Shown piece by piece: positions 48,310 through 60,733 of a stretch of DNA of 64,000 nt. Position 1 is the first letter of the stretch. The number at the start of each line of letters is the position of its first letter. Under the pieces are notes generated by a model. It saw only the letters and a list, made by a program, of their open reading frames with translations, did no database searches and was not told where the DNA came from. The stretch is from contig NZ_RZIJ01000008.1 in NCBI RefSeq assembly GCF_003989665.1, positions 62,001 to 126,000 of the forward strand. Reading direction: 5' to 3'. The position numbers and the translations under genes are program-made. The stretch comes from Azospirillum doebereinerae (lineage in GTDB: Bacteria; Pseudomonadota; Alphaproteobacteria; Azospirillales; Azospirillaceae).

Positions 48310-50480
48310 GCGCCCTGTTCGACCAGTTCGTCGGCGAAGCGCGCGAGCTTCTGGACACGGCCGGAGCCAGCCTGCTGGCGCTGGAGCGCGACCCCGCCGA
48401 CCGGGCGGCGATCAACGAGCTGTTCCGCGCCTTCCACACTCTGAAGGGCGCCACCGGCCTGTTCGACATGGCGCCCTTCACCCGGCTGGTTCACGCCGGG
48501 GAGGACGCGCTGTCCGCGCTCCGCGACGGCCGCCGACGGCTGGACGCGGAGCTGGCCGACCGGCTGTTCCGCGCGCTGGACCAGGGTGCCCGCTGGGTGG
48601 ACGCGCTGGAAAGCGACGGCACGCTGCCGGGCGACGCGGACGAGACGGCGCGTCGCTTGAGCGCCGGGCTGACCGGCACGCCAGACGCGGCCCCCGCCGT
48701 CGCGCCGGTCGCCGGGCTGGAATGGGTGGAGGCTCTGGACGACGCGGCACGCCGCGCCGCCGGGCTGATCGACGCGGCCACGCTGACCGCGCTGGTCTAC
48801 GCCCCCGATCCGGAATGCTTCTTCACTGGCGACGACCCTCTGGCGCTGTGCCGGAAGATCCCGGATCTGCGCCTCCTCGCCATCGAGCCGGCCGAACCGC
48901 TGCCGCTATTGGCCGGGCTCGATCCCTACCGCTGCTTGCTGCGCTTCCACGCGCTGAGCGGCGCCGCCGCGACGGAGGTGGCGTCGGTGTTCCGCGCGGT
49001 CCCCGATCAGGTGCGGATCGCTCCGGTGACGCTGAGGGCCCTGCCCGGAGAAGCGGGCGGTCCGGAGGACGGGCTGGCCGGCGCGATCCTGCGTGAGCAG
49101 CTCCGCATCCTGACCTTGCCCGGCGACTCCCTGGACCGTGACGGGCGCCGTGCCGCGGTGGCGCGCGCGGTCGCCAACATCCTGGGCGCGCAGGGCCACG
49201 CGGTGGACCGCGCCGCCCTGGACACCGCCTGCGCCGACGCCGGGGCGTTGCGCCGCTTCCTCGACGCCGCGCGGCCCGTTGCTCCGCCCGTGGAAGCAGC
49301 GCCGGTCGCGACCCCGTCCGGACGCCGCGCCCTGCTGCGGATCGAGCCGGAGCGGGTGGACCAGCTGATGGCCCTGATCGGCGAGTTGACCGTCGCCAAG
49401 AGCCAGCTTCCCGCATTGGCCCGGCAGGCCGGGGCCGATTCGCTGGGGCAGGGCTTGAAGGCGGTCTCCGCGCGCTTCGACGCGCTGGTCGGCGAGTTGC
49501 AGCACGCCGCCCTGCGCCTGCGCCTGCTGCCGTTGTCGCGCGTGTTCGAACCGCTGCCCCGGCTGGTGCGCGACACCGCGCGGAGGCTCGACAAGACGGT
49601 GGAACTGGCGCTCGGCGGCGGCGACACCGAGGCCGACAAGGACATCCTCGACGTGCTGGGCGAGCCGCTGCTGCATCTGGTGCGGAACAGCCTGGACCAT
49701 GGCATCGAGCCGCCCGACCGCCGCGCCGCCGCCGGCAAGCCGCCAAGCGGGGTCATCCGAGTCCATGCCTTCCAAGAGAAGGACGGGGTGGTGGTCGAGG
49801 TCTCCGACGACGGCGCCGGAATCGATCCAGCCAAAATGCGCGCCGCCGCGATTCGCAAGGGTCTGCTCGACGCGGCCGCCGCCGAGGCGCTCGGCGACGA
49901 CGAGGCGGTGCGGCTGGTCTTCGCCCCCGGTTTCAGCACGGCGTCCGGCGTCTCCGACCTGTCGGGGCGCGGCGTCGGCATGGACGCGGTGCGCGCCGCC
50001 GTGGAGCGTGCCGGCGGCCGGGTGGAGATCGCCTCCACCCCCGGCGAGGGCACGCGGATCCGGCTGGTGCTGCCGCTGACGCTGAGCATCACGCGGGTCG
50101 TGGTGATCGAGGCGGCGGGCGAGCTGTTCGGCGTTCCGGTCACGCTGGTCGGCGGCATGCGGCGGGTGCCCTGCGCCGACATCCGCGCGGTCAAGCGGGC
50201 GGAAAGCGTCGTGCTGGGCGATCGCGTGGTGCCGGTGGTTCGGCTGCGCCGCCTGCTGGGCTTCCCCGACGACCCGCGCGAGCGGAGCGCCGAATACGTG
50301 CTGGTCGCCGACCTCGGCGGCACCGGCGTGGCGTTGGTGGTGGACGACGTGCGCGAGCGGGCCGACGTGATGCTGCGCCCGATGCACGGGGTGTTGCGCG
50401 GTTTGCGCGGCTACAGCGGCACGGCGGCGCTGGGCGACGGGCGGTTGCTGCTGGTGCTCGATCTGCGGGAGCTTCTGTGA
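48306..50480 (+). CDS. cheA: Chemotaxis histidine kinase CheA
   Basis: A 724-residue CheA. The Hpt domain has the phospho-His at 44 (AFHTLKGATGLF). A long middle region (about 120-330) may hold a degenerate P2-type domain. Dimerisation helices begin at about 345 (RIEPERVDQLMALIGELTVA). The ATP site is LLHLVRNSLDHGIEPPDR, VSDDGAGIDPAKM and LSGRGVGMDAVRA. A C-terminal CheW-like domain follows. All catalytic motifs are intact. Confidence 0.95.
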   Translation: MSALFDQFVGEARELLDTAGASLLALERDPADRAAINELFRAFHTLKGATGLFDMAPFTRLVHAGEDALSALRDGRRRLDAELADRLFRALDQGARWVDALESDGTLPGDADETARRLSAGLTGTPDAAPAVAPVAGLEWVEALDDAARRAAGLIDAATLTALVYAPDPECFFTGDDPLALCRKIPDLRLLAIEPAEPLPLLAGLDPYRCLLRFHALSGAAATEVASVFRAVPDQVRIAPVTLRALPGEAGGPEDGLAGAILREQLRILTLPGDSLDRDGRRAAVARAVANILGAQGHAVDRAALDTACADAGALRRFLDAARPVAPPVEAAPVATPSGRRALLRIEPERVDQLMALIGELTVAKSQLPALARQAGADSLGQGLKAVSARFDALVGELQHAALRLRLLPLSRVFEPLPRLVRDTARRLDKTVELALGGGDTEADKDILDVLGEPLLHLVRNSLDHGIEPPDRRAAAGKPPSGVIRVHAFQEKDGVVVEVSDDGAGIDPAKMRAAAIRKGLLDAAAAEALGDDEAVRLVFAPGFSTASGVSDLSGRGVGMDAVRAAVERAGGRVEIASTPGEGTRIRLVLPLTLSITRVVVIEAAGELFGVPVTLVGGMRRVPCADIRAVKRAESVVLGDRVVPVVRLRRLLGFPDDPRERSAEYVLVADLGGTGVALVVDDVRERADVMLRPMHGVLRGLRGYSGTAALGDGRLLLVLDLRELL

Positions 50481-50716
50481 TGCCGATCCGGTACGAGGAC
50501 GGGCTGGCCCGTTTCGAGGGCCTCTGCGCGGTGGACGAGGCGTTGCCGCTCGCCGAGTGGCTGGAGGCGACGGAGGCCGCGCGCGTCGATCTGGCCGCCT
50601 GCACGGAGCTGCACACGGCGCTGCTGCAACTGCTGCTGGCCGCCCGTCCGGCGCTGGCCGCCCCGCCGGAGGACGCCTTCCTGCGGCGCTGGGTGGCGCC
50701 GCTGCTGGCGGGGTAG
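50480..50716 (+). CDS. Small STAS-like protein after cheA
   Basis: A 78-residue protein with ATG overlapping the last base of the cheA stop. The segment ARVDLAACTELHTALLQLLLAARP has the strand-loop-helix look of a STAS/anti-sigma antagonist fold, but the phosphorylatable Ser/Thr position reads His-Thr. Its coupling to cheA suggests a role in the same pathway. The family call is tentative. Confidence 0.6.
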   Translation: MPIRYEDGLARFEGLCAVDEALPLAEWLEATEAARVDLAACTELHTALLQLLLAARPALAAPPEDAFLRRWVAPLLAG

Positions 50717-50739
50717 GCGCGCGCCGTCAGTCGATTGCG

Positions 50740-51423
50740 TCAGTCGGTCAGCGTCAGCCCCATATCCCAGAAATCCGCCTCCAACCGGCTGGCTTGGGCG
50801 AAGATCGTCAGCAGACGGGGGAAGCGTGCCGGCGTCAGGCTGTCGGCGGCGAGGCGGTTCAGCGTCGCGCGCGCGGACGCCGCGACCGACTGGTACGCCT
50901 CGCCCGCGTATTCGGCGATCCAGACGCGGTAGGGGTTGGCGTCGTCCAGCGCGCCTGGCGTCGCGGCCAGCCGCTTGCCGATCTCGGCGTAGCCGATCAC
51001 GCAGGGGCTGAGCGCCACATGCAGGTCCAGCAAATCACCGCGCAGCCCCGTCTCCAGGACGTAGCGCGTGTAGGCCATGGTCGCCTTGGATTCCGGTGTC
51101 CGCTCCAACTCGTCCTCCGCAATGCCCCAGCCGGCGCACAGGCTGACGTGCAGGTCCATTTCGACGTCCAGGATCGCCTTCAGCCCGTTCAGCGAGGCCC
51201 GCATGTCCGCGAGGTTCCGCCCCTTGTAGACCGCCAGCGCGTAGGCTCGCGCGAAGTGGGTCAGGAACAGGTAATCCTGCGCCAGATAATGGCGGAAGGC
51301 GGGCTCCGGCAGCGATCCGTCGCCCATCCCTCGCACGAAGGCGTGGTCGACGTAGCGGCTCCATTCCGCCGCCGCGCCGCTGGCGAGACGGTCGAACAGG
51401 TCGTTGCTTTGGTCGTTCGGCAT
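50740..51423 (-). CDS. tenA: Aminopyrimidine aminohydrolase / thiaminase II (TenA)
   Basis: A 227-residue all-helical TenA protein that salvages thiamine breakdown products by releasing HMP. The conserved active-site Cys is in LSPCVIGYAEIG, with FRHYLAQDYLFL and FWDMG near the C-terminus. GGGAGAG is six bases before ATG at 51423. It is divergent from an ABC transporter operon that encodes a TPP-dependent enzyme, which may explain the pairing. No TPP riboswitch is visible upstream. Confidence 0.92.
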   Translation of the reverse strand: MPNDQSNDLFDRLASGAAAEWSRYVDHAFVRGMGDGSLPEPAFRHYLAQDYLFLTHFARAYALAVYKGRNLADMRASLNGLKAILDVEMDLHVSLCAGWGIAEDELERTPESKATMAYTRYVLETGLRGDLLDLHVALSPCVIGYAEIGKRLAATPGALDDANPYRVWIAEYAGEAYQSVAASARATLNRLAADSLTPARFPRLLTIFAQASRLEADFWDMGLTLTD

Positions 51424-51664
51424 AGGCGTCTCTCCCATATTGGCGGCCGCTTTCGAGGGTGCCACTCTACAGGGGAGCCCGCCGCGCGGCCCATCACTTC
51501 GACGGGGACCAAAGCGAATTTCCGGGAATCGCTATTCTTCCCCGATGCGCCGCCGGTTACTCAGGAACATGCCCTCCCAAGGCCGGAACGCCGATCGAGC
51601 GTAATCCAACTAAAACGGCCGCCGGACGGGCGACACGGGAGCACTCACGGGGAGTTTCACGACA

Positions 51665-52759
51665 ATGGACAAGAAAAGCAGCATCGGCAGCCTGAGCCTG
51701 TCCCGCCGCACCGTTCTGGCCGGCGGCGCCGCCGTGGCCGGGCTGATGGCCGCGCCCAACATCGTCCGCGCGGCCGAGACGCTGAAGGTCGGCGTCTATG
51801 GCGGCTACTTCAAGGACAGCTTCGACAAGCACATCTTCCCCGATTTCACCAAGGCGACCGGCATTGCCATCGAATCGGTGGCCGAGCCGACAGGCGACGC
51901 GTGGCTGGTGCAACTCGAACAGGCCGCCCGCGCCAACCAGGCCCCGGCCGACGTGTCGATGATCGCTCAGGTCGGCATGCTGAAGGGCATCGCGTCCAAG
52001 CTGTGGACGCCGCTCGACCTCGCCAAGATCCCGAACGCGGCGGCGATCCTGCCGCATCTGGTCAACAAGTATCCCGACGGCAAGGTCGCCGGGCTCGGCG
52101 CCGTGTCGTGGTACATCACGCTGGTGTCCAACACCAAGACCTTCCCCGAGGCTCCGGCCTCCTGGGCGGCGCTGTGGGATCCCAAGCTGAAGGATCAGTT
52201 GGGGCTGATGGCGCTGGTGTCGAACAGCTTCCTGCTGGAGGTGACGGCGGCGACCTTCTTCGGCGGCACCAAGCATCTCGACACCGAGGCCGGGCAGCTC
52301 GACTGCTTCAAGAAGCTGAGCGAGCTGAAGCCCAACGTGAAGCTCTGGTACCGCGACGAGGCCCAGTTCGAGTCCGCGCTGAAGGCCGGCGAGGTGCCGA
52401 TGGGCGAGTATTACCACGACGTGACCGGGCTTGCGGTGGCCGACGGCCATCCGGTGCGCTCGACCTTCCCGAAGGAGGGCGGCATCAACGATTCGGGAAG
52501 CTGGGCGGTGAGCCGGGCGTCGAAGAAGGCCGAACTGGCGCACACCTTCATCAACTACATGTGCCAGCCGCAGATCCAGGCGCTGCTGTCGCGCAAGGTC
52601 GGCACCGCGCCCACCATCGACCGCAAGCTGACCGACCTGACCGACAAGGAGTTCGCGGGCGTGTCGAGCGACATCGCGCCGATCGTGCCGCGCTACGACC
52701 TCTACCAGACCAAGGCGGACTGGCTGAACCAGAAGTGGACGGAGCTGATCGTCGGGTAA
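51665..52759 (+). CDS. ABC substrate-binding protein, spermidine/putrescine type, Tat-exported
   Basis: A 364-residue periplasmic binding protein of the PotD/PotF class. The N-terminus has a twin-arginine signal (SLSRRTVLAGGAAVAGL, cleavage near VRA-AET), so it folds in the cytoplasm. VYGGYFKDSFDKHIFPDF and the C-terminal YDLYQTKADWLNQKW are typical. It lies at the head of a PotABC-like operon with ureohydrolase and 2-ketoarginine decarboxylase-like genes, suggesting a guanidino or polyamine ligand. Confidence 0.9.
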   Translation: MDKKSSIGSLSLSRRTVLAGGAAVAGLMAAPNIVRAAETLKVGVYGGYFKDSFDKHIFPDFTKATGIAIESVAEPTGDAWLVQLEQAARANQAPADVSMIAQVGMLKGIASKLWTPLDLAKIPNAAAILPHLVNKYPDGKVAGLGAVSWYITLVSNTKTFPEAPASWAALWDPKLKDQLGLMALVSNSFLLEVTAATFFGGTKHLDTEAGQLDCFKKLSELKPNVKLWYRDEAQFESALKAGEVPMGEYYHDVTGLAVADGHPVRSTFPKEGGINDSGSWAVSRASKKAELAHTFINYMCQPQIQALLSRKVGTAPTIDRKLTDLTDKEFAGVSSDIAPIVPRYDLYQTKADWLNQKWTELIVG

Positions 52760-52768
52760 GGGGCTTTG

Positions 52769-52818
52769 CCCCCTCCCTAACCCTCCCCCGCCTGGCGGGA
52801 GAGGGATGGGGAGGGGGC
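52769..52818. repeat. GC-rich palindrome between binding protein and ABC ATPase genes
   Basis: GCCCCCTCCC-TAACCCTC...GAGGGATGGGGAGGGGGC forms a long imperfect stem around CCCCGCC/GGCGGG. It lies just after the binding-protein stop, as REP elements do in other transporter operons where they protect the upstream mRNA and give more receptor than channel. Confidence 0.75.
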
Positions 52819-52861
52819 AAGACGTCGTATTTCCCGTCCCTTCTCACTCCGGGAATCCGCC

Positions 52862-53899
52862 ATGTCCGGTCTCGTCCTCGACGGTCTCGTCAAGCGTTAT
52901 GGTTCCTTCACCGCCCTGCAACGCACCGAACTGTCCATCCCGCACGGCCAATTCGTCTGCCTGCTGGGACCGTCCGGCTGCGGCAAGACCACGCTGCTGC
53001 GCATGGTCGCCGGGCTCGACAACCCCACCGAGGGGCGCATCCTTCTGGACGGCGCCGACATCACCCAAACGCCGGCGCACCAGCGCAATTTCGGCATGGT
53101 CTTCCAGTCGCTGGCGCTGTTCCCCCACCTGACGGTCGGCGAAAACATCGCCTACCCGCTCCGCATCCGTGGTGTGTCCAAGGCCGATCAAGGGCGCGAG
53201 GTCGAGCGCCTGCTGGCGCTGGTCCGGCTGCCGGGAGTCGCCGACCGCGCCGTCTCGCAGATTTCCGGCGGCCAGCGCCAGCGCGTCGCCATCGCGCGCG
53301 CGCTGGCCCTGTCGCCCAAGCTGTTCCTGCTCGACGAGCCGCTCTCCGCGCTCGACGCCAAGCTGCGCGAGCAGATGCAGATCGAGCTGAAGCTGCTTCA
53401 GGAACGCCTGGGCATCACCACCATCGTCGTCACCCACGACCAGCGGGAAGCCATGACCATGGCCGATCTGGTCGTCGTCATGTCGCAGGGCCGCGTGCGT
53501 CAGGCGGCCTCGCCCATCGAGGTCTACCGCCGTCCGGCCGACAGCTTCGTCGCCGACTTCATCGGCATGACCAACCTGCTGCGCGGCCGGATCGCGGCCG
53601 GGGCGCTGGCGGTCGACGGCGGCACGCTGGCGCTGCCCGGCCTGCCGCCGGCCGGCGAGGCGACGATCTCCGTCCGGCCGGAGGAGTTGCGCGTCCACCG
53701 CGACGCCGCCGGGCCGAACCGGCTGGCCGGCACCGTGTCCTTCGTGCGCGATCTCGGTTCGCATGTCGAGCTGCGCATCGACGTGGCCGGCCGCGAGATG
53801 ATCGCCGTCGCCACCCCGCAGGACCGCCCCGACGTGCAGCCGGGCCAGCCGGTCGGGGTGGAGCTTCCGCCCGCCTCCTGCGTGGTGCTGGAATCATGA
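52862..53899 (+). CDS. ABC transporter ATPase, PotA-like
   Basis: A 345-residue ATPase with Walker A (GPSGCGKTT), signature (ISGGQRQR), Walker B ([15 protein letters not shown]), the H-loop ([10 protein letters not shown]) and a C-terminal TOBE regulatory domain (about 270-340). It drives the permeases encoded next; the stop overlaps the permease start (ATGA). Confidence 0.93.
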   Translation: MSGLVLDGLVKRYGSFTALQRTELSIPHGQFVCLLGPSGCGKTTLLRMVAGLDNPTEGRILLDGADITQTPAHQRNFGMVFQSLALFPHLTVGENIAYPLRIRGVSKADQGREVERLLALVRLPGVADRAVSQISGGQRQRVAIARALALSPKLFLLDEPLSALDAKLREQMQIELKLLQERLGITTIVVTHDQREAMTMADLVVVMSQGRVRQAASPIEVYRRPADSFVADFIGMTNLLRGRIAAGALAVDGGTLALPGLPPAGEATISVRPEELRVHRDAAGPNRLAGTVSFVRDLGSHVELRIDVAGREMIAVATPQDRPDVQPGQPVGVELPPASCVVLES

Positions 53900-54750
53900 C
53901 CCGCCATCCCCCCCGGCGGATCCTCGATTACGGTCCCATCGCCTTTCCGGCGGCGATGCTGCTGCTGTTCTTCGCCGTGCCCTTCGGGCTGATGATCGCG
54001 GTGTCCTTCTTCCAGCGGATCGAGGGCGGATTCTACGAGCCGGCCTTCGTCTGGTCGAACTACGCGCGCTTCCTCTCGGTCTTCTTCGGGCGGGTGTTGA
54101 GCTTTTCGATGATGCTGGCGGCGGGCGTCGCGGTGCTGTCGGTGACGCTGGCCTTTCCCTTCACCTTCCTGCTGACCCGGCTGCGGCGGCGCGCGCAGGT
54201 GGTCTGGCTGGTCTTCCTGCTGTCGGTGCTGTCGCTGTCGGAGGTCATCATCGGCTTCGCCTGGGCGACGCTGTTCTCGGCCAACGCCGGGATCTCCAAC
54301 CTGCTGGTGATGGTCGGGCTGCTGGACGCGCCGACCTCGCTGTCGCCCAGCCTGGGGGCGGTGCTGACCGGCATCGTCTATCAGGCCTTCCCCTACACGG
54401 TGCTGGTGCTCTACCCGGCGCTGTCGCGGCTCGACCCGACCTTGACCGAGGCGGCGCGGACGTTGGGCGCCTCGCCGCTCAACAGCTTCTTCACCGTGGT
54501 GGTCCCGGCGCTGCGCAACACCGTCGTGGCGACGCTGATCATGGTGTTCGTCTTCGCGCTCGGATCCTATCTGCTGCCGCAGTTGCTGGGACGGCCGCAG
54601 CACTGGACGCTGTCGGTGCTCATTACCGACCAGGCGCTGTTCCAGGCCAACATGCCCTTCGCGGCGGCGATGGCGGTGTTCCTGGTGCTGGTCAGCCTCG
54701 CGCTGGTCGGGCTGTCGCTGCTGGTCGGCAAGAAGGAGAACGCGTCGTGA
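53896..54750 (+). CDS. ABC transporter permease, PotB-like
   Basis: A 284-residue inner-membrane permease with six predicted segments and the EAA coupling motif at TEAARTLGASPLNSFFTVVVP. An N-terminal extension of about 20 residues precedes TM1. Overlaps the ATPase gene upstream and the second permease downstream (GTGA). Confidence 0.92.
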   Translation: MTRHPPRRILDYGPIAFPAAMLLLFFAVPFGLMIAVSFFQRIEGGFYEPAFVWSNYARFLSVFFGRVLSFSMMLAAGVAVLSVTLAFPFTFLLTRLRRRAQVVWLVFLLSVLSLSEVIIGFAWATLFSANAGISNLLVMVGLLDAPTSLSPSLGAVLTGIVYQAFPYTVLVLYPALSRLDPTLTEAARTLGASPLNSFFTVVVPALRNTVVATLIMVFVFALGSYLLPQLLGRPQHWTLSVLITDQALFQANMPFAAAMAVFLVLVSLALVGLSLLVGKKENAS

Positions 54751-55562
54751 GCGGCCCCTCGTTGTTTCCCTGGGTCAACCGCCTGTTCCTGTCGGCCGTC
54801 GCGCTGTTCCTGGCCCTGCCGCTGGTCGTCGTGGCCGGCGTGTCGGTGAACGCCAAGAAGGCGCTGACCTTTCCGCCGCAGGGCTTCTCGCTGAACTGGT
54901 ACTTGGAGATCTTCGCCGATAGCGGTTGGCGCGCGGCGCTGGAGGCCAGCCTGATCGTCGCCACCGTGTCGGCGGCGCTGTCGGTGCTGGTCGCCTTTCC
55001 GCTGGCGTGGTTCCTGTGGCGCTACCACGCGCCCTGGGCCAAGGTGATCCACGCGTTGGGGCTGATGCCCTTCGTGCTGCCGCCGGTCATCACGGCGCTG
55101 GGGTTCCTGGGGTTCTGGACCTCGACCGGCTTCTACGGCGAGGCGTGGACGGTGGTGGTGAGCCACGGCATTTTCTTCGTCACCCTGCCGCTGGTGACGG
55201 TGACGCTGGGCTTCTCCGCCATCGACCCGACGCTGGTCGAGGCGGCATCCACCATGGGGGCCGACGACCGCACGGTGCTGCGCACCGTGGTGATGCCGCT
55301 GATCCGGCCCTACGTGATCTCGGGCTTCGCCTTCGCCTTCGTGCTGTCGCTCAACGAGTACATCATCACCTACATGACCGTCGGTTTCACGATGGAGACG
55401 CTGCCGGTCAAGATCTTCAACTCGCTGCGCTACGGCTACACCCCGACGATGGCCGCCATCGCCGTGCTGTTCGTCGCTGTCGCCGCCCTGGTCTTCGGCC
55501 TGATCGCCCGCTTCGGCGATCTTCCCAAGCTGCTTGGCGCCTGGTCCTCGGACGAGCGCTGA
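54747..55562 (+). CDS. ABC transporter permease, PotC-like
   Basis: A 271-residue permease with six membrane segments and the EAA motif at VEAASTMGADDRTVLRTVVMP. GTG start at 54747. With the PotB-like protein it forms the heterodimeric channel of the polyamine/guanidine-type importer. The ureohydrolase gene follows after 20 bp. Confidence 0.92.
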   Translation: MSGPSLFPWVNRLFLSAVALFLALPLVVVAGVSVNAKKALTFPPQGFSLNWYLEIFADSGWRAALEASLIVATVSAALSVLVAFPLAWFLWRYHAPWAKVIHALGLMPFVLPPVITALGFLGFWTSTGFYGEAWTVVVSHGIFFVTLPLVTVTLGFSAIDPTLVEAASTMGADDRTVLRTVVMPLIRPYVISGFAFAFVLSLNEYIITYMTVGFTMETLPVKIFNSLRYGYTPTMAAIAVLFVAVAALVFGLIARFGDLPKLLGAWSSDER

Positions 55563-55582
55563 TTTTAGGAGAGGACGTTTCC

Positions 55583-56634
55583 ATGTTCGACGCCACCAAG
55601 CTTCAGCGCCTGCGCGACCGCTACGCCAACGCATCGGGCGGCGACATCTTCGATCCCGAGTTCGCCCGCGTCGCGGCGCTGCAATTCACCGATGGCAACA
55701 AGCGGGCGCTGCCCTACGCCGGGGCGCCGACGCTGCTTGACGCGCCCTACCGGCCCGACGCGGCGGACCTTGCCGATTTCGGCGGGCTTGAGATCGCGCT
55801 GCTCGGCGCGCCGATGGATCTGGGCGTCACCAACCGGGCCGGCGCCCGTCTGGGGCCGCGCGCCGTCCGCGCGGTGGAGCGCATCGGCCCCTACGAGCAC
55901 GCGCTGCGCATGGTGCCGGCGGCGGAGTGCAAGCTGGCCGACATCGGCGACGTGCCGTTCAGCAGCCGCTTCAGCCTCGACCAGTGCCACGCCGACCTGT
56001 TCGACTTCTATTCGAAGATCAAGGACGCCGGCGTCGTCCCGCTGACGGTGGGCGGCGACCATTCGATCACCTACTCGATCCTGCGGGCGCTGGGCCGCGA
56101 CAAGCCGGTCGGCATGGTCCACATCGACGCCCATTGCGACACCAGCGGCGATTACGAGGGCGCCAAGTTCCACCATGGCGGTCCGTTCCGGCAGGCGGTG
56201 CTGGCCGGGGTGCTCGACCCGGAGCGCACGGTGCAGATCGGCATCCGCGGCAACGCCGAGTTCCTGTGGGAGTTCTCCTACGAGAGCGGCATGACCGTGA
56301 TCCACGCCGAGGAGGTCCAGCAGAAGGGCATCGCCGCCGCCCTCGAAACGGCGCGCCGCGTGGTCGGCGACGGGCCGGTCTATGTCAGCTTCGACGTGGA
56401 CGGTCTGGACCCGGCCTTTGCGCCCGGCACCGGCACACCGGAGATCGGTGGGCTGACGACGCGCGAGGCGCTGGAGCTGCTGCGCGGCCTGATCGGGATC
56501 GACGTGATCGGCGGCGACGTGATGGAGGTCGCGCCGCAATACGACGCCACCAGCAACACGGCGCAGGCCGGGGCGCAGATGCTGTTCGAGATCCTCTGCC
56601 TCGCCACCGACGCTCTCAAGCGGCGGCGCGGGTC

Positions 56635-56638
<4 letters not shown>
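55583..56638 (+). CDS. Ureohydrolase (agmatinase/guanidinobutyrase family)
   Basis: A 351-residue arginase-fold dimanganese enzyme releasing urea. Metal ligands are present in GGDHSITYS, HIDAHCDT and SFDVDGLDPAFAPGTGTPE. The family includes agmatinase, guanidinobutyrase and related guanidine hydrolases, which sequence motifs alone do not separate. The next gene resembles AruI, so 4-guanidinobutyrate (giving GABA and urea) is the more likely substrate. An AGGAGAGGA ribosome site precedes ATG at 55583; the stop overlaps the next ATG. Confidence 0.88.
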
Positions 56639-58245
<1,607 letters not shown>

Positions 58246-58249
58246 ATAT

Positions 58250-58372
58250 TTGTCCACAGATGAACACAGATGAATACAGATAGATAAAAATAGTCGAATG
58301 AGCCTGGATTCTGCAGAATGGCCGGCACTCGTCAAAATTCATCTGTGTTTATCTGTGTTCATCTGTGGACAA
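58250..58372. repeat. AT-rich long inverted repeat (32-bp arms)
   Basis: The left arm (58250-58281) starts TTGTCCACAGATGAACACAG; the right arm (58341-58372) ends TTCATCTGTGGACAA; they pair with two mismatches over 32 bases around a 59-base loop. Each arm is itself made of ACAGATGAA-type units. Composition is far more AT-rich than its surroundings. It lies in the 169-bp gap before the aldehyde dehydrogenase gene and could be a MITE-like or REP-like element and a terminator or mRNA barrier. Confidence 0.85.
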
Positions 58373-58414
58373 TAAAAAACGTTCCTCCCCTGCGCCGACC
58401 AAAGGACAGCCACC

Positions 58415-59857
<1,443 letters not shown>

Positions 59858-59876
59858 GCCGCTTCGGAGCCGGTTC

Positions 59877-60512
59877 TCAGACCCGGCGGGCCAGCGCCAG
59901 CAGCCCGCCGGCCCCGATCATCAGCCCGCCGGTCAGCCGGTTCAGGCTGCGGGCGGCGGTCACGCTGGTCAGCTTGCTCGCCAGACGGTCGCCGCCGGTG
60001 GCGTAGGCCATGATCCAGCCGAACTCGATGACGATCATGGTGGCGACCAGCGCCATCAACTGCGGTGCCAGCGGGGCGGCGGCGTCGATGAACTGCGGGA
60101 ACAGCGCCCCCATGAAGACCAGGGCCTTCGGGTTGCTGAACGCCACCAGCAGGCCGCGCAGGAACAGGCGGATTGGCGAGGCCTCGCCGCCGGCCGCCGC
60201 AACGCTGTCGCGCTCCCCGGCCGGTTCGACCGGCGCCCGCCACGCGGCGATGCCGAGCCAGGTCAGATAGGCGACGCCGGCCCAGCGCACGATCTCGAAG
60301 GCCAGCACCGAGGTGGAGAGCAGGGCGCCCAGCCCGAAGGCCGACAGCGCGGCCATGATCGCCAGCGCCACGCACATGCCGATTCCGCCCCAGGCCGCGC
60401 GCCGCGCGCCGAAGCGCAGGCCGAGGCTCATCGCCAGCAGCATGTTGGGGCCGGGGGTCGCCGAGATGACGAAGGCGGTGGCGAAGAAGAAGGCGAGCGT
60501 CTGCCAGCTCAT
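59877..60512 (-). CDS. LysE/RhtB-family amino-acid exporter
   Basis: A 211-residue membrane protein with about six segments. SATPGPNMLLAMSLGLRFG near the N-terminus and FSNPKALVFMGALFPQF are diagnostic of the LysE/RhtB family. These export amino acids such as lysine, arginine, threonine or homoserine. ATG at 60512 is used. Convergent with the aldehyde dehydrogenase gene; a safety valve for arginine is possible from context. Confidence 0.9.
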   Translation of the reverse strand: MSWQTLAFFFATAFVISATPGPNMLLAMSLGLRFGARRAAWGGIGMCVALAIMAALSAFGLGALLSTSVLAFEIVRWAGVAYLTWLGIAAWRAPVEPAGERDSVAAAGGEASPIRLFLRGLLVAFSNPKALVFMGALFPQFIDAAAPLAPQLMALVATMIVIEFGWIMAYATGGDRLASKLTSVTAARSLNRLTGGLMIGAGGLLALARRV

Positions 60513-60733
60513 GATGCGGCTCCGGATGATCAGGAGTCCAGAGGACCATGAACCTTCGCGCTTCACAACCGGCGCCGGAGGTAGCGCTGCCATGCTGCCA
60601 TGGGACCGGTCCTTAAGACCGGGTTCGCGGCGCGAACGGGTGGTTCCGAATCGGACGATGGACAGCCGGCCTTGCGGGTTCCATGTGTGCTTCTTGCCCT
60701 AAGTCGGTCTGGACAGCGGAAGGGGGACGCGCA

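Noticed and set aside
51424..51664. Possible TPP riboswitch upstream of tenA
   Set aside because: The conserved CTGAGA and the pyrophosphate-site sequence of thi boxes are absent on either strand of this gap.
50557..54750. A 1397-codon frame spanning tenA and the transporter genes
   Set aside because: Only its last part (the PotB-like permease from 53896) is real; the rest is an out-of-frame shadow of tenA, the binding-protein gene and the ATPase gene.
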